A stretch of 9,952 nucleotides of DNA from Alcaligenaceae bacterium (GTDB lineage: Bacteria > Pseudomonadota > Gammaproteobacteria > Burkholderiales > Burkholderiaceae_B). The stretch's first letter is position 1. Each line of letters starts with the position of its first letter. The stretch is from positions 1 through 9,952 of the forward strand of contig JAAZDZ010000276.1 in NCBI GenBank assembly GCA_012512545.1, in the 5' to 3' direction. Made by a program: the position numbers and the translations under genes. Below, one piece after another: positions 1-6,735 of the stretch. The notes under the pieces were generated by a model that did no database searches, was not told the DNA's origin, and saw only the letters and a program-made list of their open reading frames with translations.

Positions 1-27
1 CACTCGGGTTAATATTCTTTCTTCAGA

Positions 28-104
<77 letters not shown>

Positions 105-114
105 GCATTCCCAG

Positions 115-150
115 CGGGCCGTTCTTAACAGGAACGGCCCGTTTTATTTT
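115..150 (+). terminator. Intrinsic terminator of the tRNA-fMet unit
   Basis: A perfect 10-bp GC-rich stem pairs CGGGCCGTTC (115-124) with GAACGGCCCG (132-141). The loop is 7 nt, and the stem is followed directly by TTTTATTTT (142-150). This is a textbook Rho-independent terminator for the tRNA just upstream. Confidence 0.93.
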
Positions 151-537
151 GCGTGTCTGTATTGCTTGCGCCATGTTCTTTGCGAATGATGAATGCAGCA
201 TCCACACAACGCCAGCCTGATAATCTGGTTTGGGCGCGGCCCAACCATGATGGCGTATGGGGAGAAACGTGTGGGTATGGGTATATAAGGTTCCCGGCTT
301 TAAGCGTTCGCGCCAGATGCAGCGCCCGCGCGCCAGGGAACAAGCTGAATGGCCGTTTACTTATTTTGTATGGCGACCCTGGCAATATTACATCACCCAC
401 ACTCCTGCAATGCAAGCAATTCTGTCCATTGGCAGACACCCGGCTGCCGGGCAGTTGCCCAGGCACGACAGGTTTCACGCAACCCTGCTGGTGATAAGGA
501 ACGAGACTTGTGCTTTGGCTCGTGGTCAAATAGCCGC
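151..537. other. Non-coding interval with several inverted repeats
   Basis: No credible protein gene is visible in these 387 bases. The open frames that cross it give low-complexity products rich in Arg, Cys and Trp, have no ribosome binding site, and resemble no family I know. The interval does contain inverted repeats. One is TGGTTTGGGC (226-235) against GCCCAACCA (239-247), with one bulged T and a GCG loop. Another is GTTCCCGGC (290-298) against GCCAGGGAAC (332-341). A third is a cluster at 431-460 where GGCAG/CTGCC, CCCGG/CCGGG and GGGC/GCCC pairings compete for the same bases. None is followed by a T-run. It may hold the promoter and 5' leader of the acyltransferase gene or a small RNA; neither is shown. 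Confidence 0.5.
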
Positions 538-555
538 AGGAGGCTCTGACTGCGT

Positions 556-1680
556 GTGACCTGTGAAATCGTCTGTCTGGAAAGCATCTCGGCCATTCCC
601 GCACGTCAATGGGATGATCTGGCCCAGGGCAACCCCCTGCTTTCGCACAGTTACCTGGAAGCGCTGGAGGCCACCCATTGCGCGGCGCCCCGCACAGGGT
701 GGGCCGCACGCCACCTGGCCCTGTTGCGCGGCGGCTCCCTCAGAGCTGCCATGCCTCTGTACGCAAAAAATCATTCGCGCGGCGAATACGTCTTTGATCA
801 TGCCTGGGCCAATGCTTACGCACGCTATGGCATGAGCTACTACCCCAAGCTGGTCAGCGCCGTTCCTTTCACCCCGGTTCCCGGCCCCCGGCTGCTGGCG
901 TACGATCGCCATGATCAGCTCCTGCTGCTGGAGGCCGCCAAACAACTGTTACGCGAACAGGGCTATTCATCGCTGCACATCTTGTTTCCGCAGGAGGACG
1001 AGCTTGGCGTGCTGCAACAGGCAGGTCTGCTGCTACGCAGCAACATTCAATTTCACTGGCAGAACCCCGGCTACCGCGATATGGATGCCTTTCTGGCAGC
1101 TTTGACACAGCCCAAACGCAAGAAACTTCGCCAGGACCGGCGCCGCGTCAGCCAGGCCGGCATTGAGTTCAGAGCGTTGGCTGGCCCGCAGATCACGGGC
1201 GCTACCCTGCGTTTTCTATACCTGTGCTACATGCAGACCTATCTGGAGCACGGCAACACCCCCTATCTGAACCTGGATTTTTTTGAACGCCTTCACGACC
1301 GCCTGGCGTCGGCCATGGTGGTGATCCTGGCTGAACGCGCCGGTGTGCCCATTGCCGCCGCGCTCAATATCCGTCATGGCGACCGTCTGTATGGCCGCTA
1401 TTGGGGCTGTACGGAATCCATACCGGGTCTGCATTTCGAAACCTGCTACATGCAAGGCATGGAATACTGCATCGCGCATGGCATCCGGGTCTTTGAAGGC
1501 GGCGCTCAAGGGGAGCACAAGCTGGCCCGTGGCATGCTGCCGGTACGCACGCTGTCCGCTCATTGGATTGAAGACCCTGTTTTCGGCCCGGCCATTGCTG
1601 ACTTCCTGGAAAAAGAAACCCCTTTCGTTCAGCAGTATCTCAACGAGTTGATGGAGCACAGCCCATACCGGACGCCATGA
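556..1680 (+). CDS. FemAB/GNAT-like N-acyltransferase, DUF482 family
   Basis: This 374-residue protein matches the proteobacterial DUF482 family (COG3146, predicted N-acyltransferase), which is related to the FemAB and GNAT folds. Visible family signatures are GNPLLSHSYLEALE near residue 25, a basic stretch QPKRKKLRQDRRR at 185-197, and a conserved C-terminal core. That core includes GRYWGC at 280-285, LHFETCYMQGMEYCI at 292-306 and FEGGAQGEHK at 313-322. There is no signal peptide or membrane segment, so it is likely cytoplasmic. The substrate is unknown; pipelines sometimes call these proteins peptidoglycan biosynthesis or recognition proteins on weak grounds. The start is constrained by an in-frame TGA at 547-549. 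GTG at 556 lies 12 nt after a perfect AGGAGG (538-543), while an in-frame CTG at 550 lies 6 nt after it. The gene appears monocistronic and ends at a terminator shared with the convergent phaR. The family call is confident; the function is not. Confidence 0.88.
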   Translation: MTCEIVCLESISAIPARQWDDLAQGNPLLSHSYLEALEATHCAAPRTGWAARHLALLRGGSLRAAMPLYAKNHSRGEYVFDHAWANAYARYGMSYYPKLVSAVPFTPVPGPRLLAYDRHDQLLLLEAAKQLLREQGYSSLHILFPQEDELGVLQQAGLLLRSNIQFHWQNPGYRDMDAFLAALTQPKRKKLRQDRRRVSQAGIEFRALAGPQITGATLRFLYLCYMQTYLEHGNTPYLNLDFFERLHDRLASAMVVILAERAGVPIAAALNIRHGDRLYGRYWGCTESIPGLHFETCYMQGMEYCIAHGIRVFEGGAQGEHKLARGMLPVRTLSAHWIEDPVFGPAIADFLEKETPFVQQYLNELMEHSPYRTP

Positions 1681-1683
1681 AAA

Positions 1684-1728
1684 TCGCCCGGCCCCAAAAA
1701 ACAGGAAGCCGGGCGAATTTTTCTTTTT
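1684..1728. terminator. Probable bidirectional terminator between acyltransferase and phaR
   Basis: A perfect 9-bp stem pairs TCGCCCGGC (1684-1692) with GCCGGGCGA (1708-1716) across a 15-nt loop. On the plus strand it is followed by ATTTTTCTTTTT, which suits the acyltransferase gene ending at 1680. On the minus strand the same stem is followed by TTTT (1683-1680), which suits phaR ending at 1749. Its position between convergent genes fits a terminator used from both sides. The loop is longer than usual. Confidence 0.8.
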
Positions 1729-1748
1729 CCTGAACAACCAGAAAAAGT

Positions 1749-2318
1749 TTATTTGCCGTTTTTATCGGGGTCAGCCGCAGGATTTCCAAACGGAAACACA
1801 TTGAACATGTTTTTGGTCTGGCCCTGCATTTGATCCTGCATCTGCACAAACAGATTCTTGCTTTGATCAATATAGTTGCTCATCATGTTCTGCAGCACAG
1901 GCGTCTGCACATTCATGAATTGCGCCCAGGCTTCAGGACCAAGGTTCTGCCCGTACATGCCCTTGGATTGTTCCGCCATGCGCTCCTGGATTTCCATGAA
2001 AGCCAGGATGTTTTTTTCGAGGAAGGTGCCCATCACCCCTTGCATGGCATGGCCATAGAAGCGGATGATCTGCGACAAGGCCGTGGCCGAGAACATCGGC
2101 ACGCCGCCGGTTTCTTCTTCAAGAATGATCTGCAGCAAAATACTGCGGGTGAGTTCTTCGCCCGATTTTGCGTCAATGACCTGAAAGACTTCATTTTCCA
2201 GCACCAGTTGTTTTACATCGACCAAAGTGATGTAAGCGCTGGTCTGGGTGTCGTACAGCCGGCGATTCGGATATTTTTTTATAAGACGTACTGCGGAGGT
2301 AGATTGGGTTTGCGTCAT
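1749..2318 (-). CDS. phaR: PhaR, PHA synthesis repressor
   Basis: PhaR is a DNA-binding regulator that also binds nascent polyhydroxyalkanoate. In Cupriavidus and Paracoccus it represses phasin genes, and its own gene, until polymer appears. This 189-residue copy has the hallmark N-terminal motif KYPNRRLYDT (residues 15-24) of the PHB/PHA accumulation regulator DNA-binding domain, which covers about residues 10-70. The PHB accumulation repeats follow (about 75-170), in a helical region rich in Met and Gln. The length is normal for the family. It starts with ATG at 2318 and ends with TAA. No strong Shine-Dalgarno sequence precedes the ATG. It lies 71 bases after phaB on the same strand and is probably cotranscribed with phaC-phaB, although two hairpins at the junction could reduce read-through. 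I could not recognise a PhaR-binding site in the window with confidence. Confidence 0.95.
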   Translation of the reverse strand: MTQTQSTSAVRLIKKYPNRRLYDTQTSAYITLVDVKQLVLENEVFQVIDAKSGEELTRSILLQIILEEETGGVPMFSATALSQIIRFYGHAMQGVMGTFLEKNILAFMEIQERMAEQSKGMYGQNLGPEAWAQFMNVQTPVLQNMMSNYIDQSKNLFVQMQDQMQGQTKNMFNVFPFGNPAADPDKNGK

Positions 2319-2346
2319 GAAAGAAACCGAGACATTAGCGGAAAGC

Positions 2347-2391
2347 GGCCCCGCAATAATGCGGGACCCCGTGCTGGAGCGGCAGCCGCTC
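2347..2391 (-). other. Two hairpins at the phaB-phaR junction
   Basis: Reading on the minus strand, GAGCGG/CCGCTC (2377-2382 with 2386-2391, 3-nt loop) overlaps the phaB stop codon. A second hairpin, CCCGC/GCGGG (2350-2354 with 2361-2365, 6-nt loop), follows. It extends past one mismatch by two more pairs (2347-2348 with 2367-2368). Neither is followed by a real T-run on the minus strand; only CTTTCC is present. They may protect the phaCB mRNA 3' end or attenuate transcription into phaR, but could also be chance in GC-rich sequence. Confidence 0.35.
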
Positions 2392-3127
2392 AGCCCATGT
2401 GCAGACCGCCATTGAGGGAGAAATCGGCTCCGGTGGAGAAACCAGCCTCGTCAGATGCCAGCCAGCAAACGATGGAGGCAATTTCCTCGGGCGCACCCAG
2501 GCGCTTGACCGGAATGGTGGCAACGATTTTTTCCAGGACATCGGGCCGGATGGCGCGCACCATATCGGTGCCGATATAACCTGGCGATACCGTATTGACC
2601 GTGACTCCCTTGCTGGCCACTTCCTGAGCCAGGGCCATGGTGAAGCCATGGATGCCCGCCTTGGCCGTGGAATAGTTGGTCTGGCCGAACTGGCCTTTCT
2701 GGCCATTCACCGAGCTGATATTGATGATGCGGCCCCACTGCCTTTCCACCATGCCGTCAATGACCTGCTTGGTGACGTTGAACAGGCTGTTGAGGTTGGT
2801 ATCAATGACGGCGCGCCAGTCGTCGAGAGTCATTTTGCGGAACAGGCCGTCGCGGGTAATGCCCGCGTTATTGACCAGCACATCAATGGGGCCGACTTCT
2901 TCGGTCACCTTGCGGAAAGCATCTTCGGTGGATTGCCAGTCGGACACATTGCCGACAGAAGCATGGAAGGTATAACCCTTGGCAGCCTGCTCGTCGAGCC
3001 AGCGCTGGTAGTCGCGGCTGGGCCCGCACCCTGCCACTACGGTAAAGCCCTTCGAAGCCAGGCCTTGGCAGATCGAAGTGCCTATGCCACCCATCCCGCC
3101 CGTCACATAAGCTATTTTTTCAGTCAT
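2390..3127 (-). CDS. phaB: PhaB, NADPH-dependent acetoacetyl-CoA reductase
   Basis: PhaB reduces acetoacetyl-CoA to (R)-3-hydroxybutyryl-CoA, the monomer used by PHA synthase, in the cytoplasm. The 245-residue protein is a classical short-chain dehydrogenase/reductase. It has the cofactor-binding TGGMGGIG at 9-16, NNAG at 86-89, and a catalytic set of Asn111, Ser139, Tyr152 and Lys156 (YSTAK). These positions are one less than those of the 246-residue Cupriavidus enzyme. The substrate-loop motif SPGYIGTDMVRAIRPDV and the C-terminal GLHMG are typical of PhaB and separate it from the fatty-acid reductase FabG. The frame stays open upstream to 3319, but ATG at 3127 is the right start: it has AAGGGAG at 3143-3137 with 9-nt spacing, and the extra upstream residues would overlap phaC and match nothing. 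It lies 59 bases after phaC. Confidence 0.97.
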   Translation of the reverse strand: MTEKIAYVTGGMGGIGTSICQGLASKGFTVVAGCGPSRDYQRWLDEQAAKGYTFHASVGNVSDWQSTEDAFRKVTEEVGPIDVLVNNAGITRDGLFRKMTLDDWRAVIDTNLNSLFNVTKQVIDGMVERQWGRIINISSVNGQKGQFGQTNYSTAKAGIHGFTMALAQEVASKGVTVNTVSPGYIGTDMVRAIRPDVLEKIVATIPVKRLGAPEEIASIVCWLASDEAGFSTGADFSLNGGLHMG

Positions 3128-3186
3128 TTTAACGATCTCCCTTGTTGCATATTGAGCCAGTAACCTAGCATGAATCACCCCAATGG

Positions 3187-4833
3187 TTATACAGCCCGTG
3201 CTTTCACATAGGCGCCTGGCGCTGAGTCCAGAACTTTGTATTGCGTATTGCCGGGCTTGGCAGGCGCTTTCTTCCGCGCGCCTGCATGTTCTACAAGCCA
3301 GGCGTCCCAATCGGGCCACCAGCTCCCCGGGGTTTCGGGAGCGGCTTGAATCCAGTCGTCTGCCGGCACCGCGCTTTCGCCAGCGGCCAGATTATCGGGT
3401 ACGGCCCAATAACTGCGCCGTTTCTTGGCGGGCGGGTTAACCACCCCGGCAATATGGCCCGATGCGCCCATGACGAAGCGCCGCGGACCCGAAAGCAGGT
3501 TGCAGGACGCATAGGCAGATTGCCATGGCACGATGTGATCTTCGCGCGATGCGTAAACATACGCAGGCATGTCGAGCGAGCCGAGGTCGATGGCATGGCC
3601 GTTGATCTGGACACTGCCCGGCTTGCACAGGCGATTTTCGAGATAGGTATTGCGCAGATACCAGGTAAAGAACGGGCCTGGCAGGTTGGTGCCATCGGCG
3701 TTCCAGAACAGCAGATCGAACGCGGGCGGCGACATGCCTTTCAGGTAGTTGTTGACGACATAGTTCCAGACCAGTTCGCTGGGCCGCAGAAAGGAAAAAG
3801 TGGTGGCCAGTTCGCGGGCGCTCAGAAGCCCGCCCTGCCCCATTTGCTGCTCGCGCATGCTGACGTGGTTTTCGTCGATGAAGACATCAATGACGCCCGT
3901 ATCGGAGAAATCGAGCAGCGTGGTGAGCAGGGTGAGTGATTGCAGCGGTTGTTCGCCCTTGGCGTGGGCCAGCGCCACTGCGCTGGCCAGCATGGTGCCG
4001 CCCACACAAAAGCCCAGCGCATTGACCTTGGGCTGACGCGTGATATCAGACGCCACCTTCAGAGCGCGCAGCACCCCTTCTTCGAGGTAGTCACCCCAGC
4101 CGGCCTTGTCGGAGTCATCGGTGTCTTCAGGCAGGGGGTTGCGCCAGGAAACCAGGAAAACCGTGTGGCCCTGCTCAACGGCGTGGCGGACAAAGGAGTT
4201 CTCGGGCTGGAGATCGAGAATATAGTATTTGTTGATGCACGGCGGCACGACAACCAATGGACGCTCGTGCACGGTGTCGGTGAGCGGCGCATACTGGATG
4301 ACCTGCATGATGGGGTTCTGATAGACCACCGCTCCGGGCGTGATGGCGATGTTTTCGCCCAACTGGAAGCCGGATTCATCAGTCTGGCTCATGCGCCCCT
4401 TGCCGATGTCTTCGAGCAGGTTCTGCATGCCCCTGGCCAATGACTGGCCGCCGGTTTCCATCATGAGCTGCTGGACTTCCGGGTTGGTGAAAACAAAGTT
4501 GCTGGGCGCTGTCGCTTCAAGCCACTGCATGACCGAAAAACGCAGCCGGTTGCGCAGGGATTCATCGACCTGCGCGACATCCACCATGCGATTCATGGCG
4601 CGCGCGGATAATTCCCATAAATGGGCGTTCAGCAAGGCAAGCGGATTGGCCTGCCAGGCTTCAGCGCGAAACCGCCTGTCTGAAGGCGGATCGAGACGCC
4701 CCGTGCGGGCCTGCTCGAGAAGCTCGGCGTAGGCGCTGGAAAATTCCGTCTGAATTTGCGCCAGTGCTTCGGGCGCCACATTGATGGGCGCAGGCCATGA
4801 AGAAGGGAAAAATTTATTCACGTTTCGATACAT
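3187..4833 (-). CDS. phaC: PhaC, class I poly(3-hydroxyalkanoate) synthase
   Basis: PhaC polymerises (R)-3-hydroxyacyl-CoA into polyhydroxyalkanoate on the surface of granules, releasing CoA. The 548-residue protein shows the synthase lipase-box variant GFCVGG at 274-279 with nucleophile Cys276. The other catalytic residues are Asp432 (in SREDHIVPW) and His460 (in GASGH). The 28-residue Asp-to-His spacing equals that of the Cupriavidus enzyme (Asp480-His508). Other class I marks are the N-terminal domain before about residue 190, VVVPPCINKYYILDL, FFTWYLRNTYLENRL, and a C-terminal PGSWWPDWDAWL. It is somewhat shorter than the 589-residue Cupriavidus enzyme, mainly at the variable N-terminus. 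The ATG at 4833 has only a weak GGCAG as ribosome binding site. It is the first pha gene, 58 bases after pgeF, and appears to have its own promoter. No phaA separates it from phaB. Confidence 0.97.
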   Translation of the reverse strand: MYRNVNKFFPSSWPAPINVAPEALAQIQTEFSSAYAELLEQARTGRLDPPSDRRFRAEAWQANPLALLNAHLWELSARAMNRMVDVAQVDESLRNRLRFSVMQWLEATAPSNFVFTNPEVQQLMMETGGQSLARGMQNLLEDIGKGRMSQTDESGFQLGENIAITPGAVVYQNPIMQVIQYAPLTDTVHERPLVVVPPCINKYYILDLQPENSFVRHAVEQGHTVFLVSWRNPLPEDTDDSDKAGWGDYLEEGVLRALKVASDITRQPKVNALGFCVGGTMLASAVALAHAKGEQPLQSLTLLTTLLDFSDTGVIDVFIDENHVSMREQQMGQGGLLSARELATTFSFLRPSELVWNYVVNNYLKGMSPPAFDLLFWNADGTNLPGPFFTWYLRNTYLENRLCKPGSVQINGHAIDLGSLDMPAYVYASREDHIVPWQSAYASCNLLSGPRRFVMGASGHIAGVVNPPAKKRRSYWAVPDNLAAGESAVPADDWIQAAPETPGSWWPDWDAWLVEHAGARKKAPAKPGNTQYKVLDSAPGAYVKARAV

Positions 4834-4862
4834 ATTGTGTGTCTGCCTGTTGTAGCGTCTCT

Positions 4863-4891
4863 ATGGTGAAATGTAATCCGGGGTGTGTCAA
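4863..4891 (-). promoter_or_regulatory. Putative sigma-70 promoter of phaC
   Basis: On the minus strand a perfect -35 hexamer TTGACA (4891-4886) begins immediately after the TGA stop of pgeF. Seventeen bases further is CACCAT (4868-4863), a weak -10 match with three of six consensus bases. Transcription would start near 4856, giving a leader of roughly 20 bases to the phaC ATG. The -35 match and ideal spacing are the support; the poor -10 is the weak point. It would let PHA synthesis be controlled separately from rluD-pgeF. Confidence 0.45.
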
Positions 4892-5719
4892 TCAGGGTAA
4901 TTCGGGACCGTGCAGCCACGCTAAAGTGGCCATTCTGCCGCTGGCTGCCGAGCGGCGATATGAGTAAAAAAGATCGGCTCGCTGATACGTACACAAACCC
5001 GAAACCTCAACATCATACAGACCTATTGTTAGCAAACGATGACGCGCCAGCGCAGCGATATCTGCCTGCCATTTTCCTGCCTGGCGCCCGGCAGTGAAAT
5101 ACTGCTGTGCGTCAGGGTCCTGTTCTGTGAACGCGACCCGCACCTCGTCTCCGACCTCGAAGCTTTGCTGCCCGATGCAAGGCCCTATCCAGGCCCGCCA
5201 GGCTGACGCTTCCGGCAGACGCGCCCGCAACGCCGCCAGCGTGGCTTCCAGCACACCTGCCGCCAGACCACGCCACCCTGCGTGAGCCACACCCAGCGCG
5301 CGCCCGTGGGCATCAGCCATGACAACCGGAATGCAATCGGCTGTCATGATGGCCAGCACCACGCCAGGCTGAGTGGTGATTGCAGCATCAGCCTGTGGCG
5401 GTGTATTTGCCGCGCCCTCGCCCTGCAGCAGCGCGCCGCCTCCGGCAGGCTGCGCCGTGAACGGGCCGGTCACTTCAACCACCCCCCTGCCATGGACCTG
5501 CTCCAGCCAGAAAGGTTCCGCAGGCAAGCCCGCAGCCAGGCGGCGCCGGTTTTCCTGAACCGCCAGGGGATCATCGCCGACATGCAAGGCCAGATTCAAT
5601 GATTCCCACGGCCCCGCACTGACACCGCCTGCGCGGGTGGTACAGCCGTAGCTCACGCCTTTCCAGGGCGCGCCGTGAAGGACAAGGCTTGCGCTTTGGC
5701 GCCTGGTCAGTTCTCCCAT
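4892..5719 (-). CDS. pgeF: PgeF (YfiH), peptidoglycan editing factor, laccase-domain protein
   Basis: PgeF of Escherichia coli corrects misincorporation in cell-wall precursors, hydrolysing UDP-MurNAc-L-Ser so that Ala is kept at the first stem position. Older annotations call the family a multicopper polyphenol oxidase or laccase. The 275-residue protein has the complete family pattern: TTRAGGVS at 27-34, LEQVHG at 72-77, TADC at 126-129, AHAGWRG at 145-151, GPCIG at 179-183 and FYSYRR at 251-256. The expected metal ligands His76, Cys129 and His146 are all present. The ATG at 5719 lies inside the end of rluD, a 13-base overlap. An AGAGGAA ribosome binding site at 5734-5728 with 8-nt spacing supports this start and suggests translational coupling to rluD. 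The length is a little above the roughly 245 residues common in the family, partly from an insert near residues 90-110 rich in Gly, Ala and Pro. Confidence 0.95.
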   Translation of the reverse strand: MGELTRRQSASLVLHGAPWKGVSYGCTTRAGGVSAGPWESLNLALHVGDDPLAVQENRRRLAAGLPAEPFWLEQVHGRGVVEVTGPFTAQPAGGGALLQGEGAANTPPQADAAITTQPGVVLAIMTADCIPVVMADAHGRALGVAHAGWRGLAAGVLEATLAALRARLPEASAWRAWIGPCIGQQSFEVGDEVRVAFTEQDPDAQQYFTAGRQAGKWQADIAALARHRLLTIGLYDVEVSGLCTYQRADLFYSYRRSAASGRMATLAWLHGPELP

Positions 5720-6717
5720 TCGATGCGTTCCTCTACCTCGCGGAAATCTGCGGGAAGCTCTGCCTGGAAGGAAACCAGGCTGCCATCCGCAGGGTCTTCA
5801 AAGGCCAGGGCGCGCGCATGCAGCATCTGTCGCGCGGCGCCGCTGATCATCCGCCCGCCGTACAGCATGTCTCCCAGCAAGGGATGGCGCAGGCTGGCCA
5901 GATGCACGCGTATCTGATGTGTGCGCCCTGTTTCCAGCCGGCACTGCAATTCAGTGACGATCTGCCCCTCGTCATCCGTCCCGCTACGAACGGGCATATA
6001 GTGAGTCACGGCGGGTTTGGGCGCAATGGGCCGTTCAGCAGACATGCGCACCGGAACGGAGGGGTCGCGCCCGATCGGCAGATCAATGCGCCCGGCATGC
6101 TGCAGGCGGCCATGCGCCAGCGCCAGATATTCACGATGCACGCTGCGCGCCTGCAGCTGCCTGACAAGGCTGGTCTGGGCCAGTTCGGTGCGGGCCACTA
6201 CCAGAATGCCGGAGGTATCTTTATCGAGACGGTGCACAATGCCCGCGCGCGGCACCCGTGCCAGTTCAGGGTAGCGGTGCAGCAGGCCGTTCAGCAGGGT
6301 GCCGCTCCAGTTTCCCGCTCCAGGGTGAGTCACCATGCCTGCGGGTTTATCAACGATGATCCAGTGTTCGCTTTCCGCCACCACGCCGAATATCAGGGGT
6401 TCAGCCGTGAAAGCGAGATCTTCCGGCGCCTGTTGCGGCTGCACCTGAATGATATCGCCCGGCCCGACAAGCTGTCTGATTTTCGCAGGCTGGCCGTTCA
6501 CCCGTACATGGCCGTTTTCTATCCAGCCCTGCAGGCGGCTGCGGCTGTGTTGAGGCAGCAACCGGGCAAGGGTTTTATCCAGCCGCTCGGGCGTCGCTGT
6601 AACGCCCAGCTGGAATACCAGAGGCTCGCCAGGCTGCTGCTCGACTGCAACATCCCCATCGGCAGGGGAAAGATTCAACCGCATGTAAGAGTCGCTTTCG
6701 GGTTCGTGGTCAGGCAT
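5707..6717 (-). CDS. rluD: RluD, 23S rRNA pseudouridine synthase
   Basis: RluD converts uridines of helix 69 in 23S rRNA (1911, 1915 and 1917 in E. coli numbering) to pseudouridine during late 50S assembly. The 336-residue protein has an N-terminal S4 RNA-binding domain (about residues 44-92, with RLDKTLARLLP and the VRVNG turn). The RluA-type catalytic domain follows, with the active-site motif HRLDKDTSG at 162-170 and catalytic Asp165. LETGRTHQIRVHLA at 261-274 and HPLLGDMLYGG at 278-288 are also typical. The first about 35 residues before the S4 domain are poorly conserved. ATG at 6717 is used here, but Met12 (6684) is an alternative; neither has a clear Shine-Dalgarno. A TATGAT just upstream makes a leaderless mRNA possible. 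RluD is favoured over RluC by the bamD and pgeF neighbours as well as the sequence. Confidence 0.93.
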   Translation of the reverse strand: MPDHEPESDSYMRLNLSPADGDVAVEQQPGEPLVFQLGVTATPERLDKTLARLLPQHSRSRLQGWIENGHVRVNGQPAKIRQLVGPGDIIQVQPQQAPEDLAFTAEPLIFGVVAESEHWIIVDKPAGMVTHPGAGNWSGTLLNGLLHRYPELARVPRAGIVHRLDKDTSGILVVARTELAQTSLVRQLQARSVHREYLALAHGRLQHAGRIDLPIGRDPSVPVRMSAERPIAPKPAVTHYMPVRSGTDDEGQIVTELQCRLETGRTHQIRVHLASLRHPLLGDMLYGGRMISGAARQMLHARALAFEDPADGSLVSFQAELPADFREVEERIEWEN

Positions 6718-6735
6718 GATGTTCGATCATATAAT
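6707..6735 (+). promoter_or_regulatory. Putative sigma-70 promoter of bamD
   Basis: A perfect -10 hexamer TATAAT lies at 6730-6735. It is preceded, after exactly 17 bases, by TGGTCA at 6707-6712, which matches four of six -35 bases. Transcription would begin near 6742, about 26 bases before the bamD start. The -35 box lies inside the first codons of the divergent rluD. On the opposite strand TATGAT (6731-6726) overlaps the same bases and may be the rluD -10 box. Confidence 0.6.

Noticed and set aside
406..418. TGCAATGCAAGCA as a PhaR-type operator
   Set aside because: The TGCA-rich word is suggestive, but no phasin or PHA gene is nearby, and I cannot recall the site consensus well enough to claim it.
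153..559. Short plus-strand open frames in the interval after the tRNA
   Set aside because: Composition is not protein-like and there is no ribosome binding site. Three frames are open over similar lengths, as expected by chance.
125..709. Minus-strand open frame of 194 codons across the gene-free interval and the acyltransferase start
   Set aside because: It runs through the tRNA terminator and into the conserved acyltransferase coding sequence. The product is rich in Arg, Pro and Cys and resembles no protein I know.
3128..3319. Extended start of phaB at 3319 giving 309 residues
   Set aside because: The additional 64 residues overlap the phaC end, match nothing in the reductase family, and the ATG at 3127 has a good ribosome binding site.
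3241..4443. Plus-strand open frames of 232 and 167 codons opposite phaC
   Set aside because: They are shadows of the GC-rich phaC codons; they have no family signature and no ribosome binding site.
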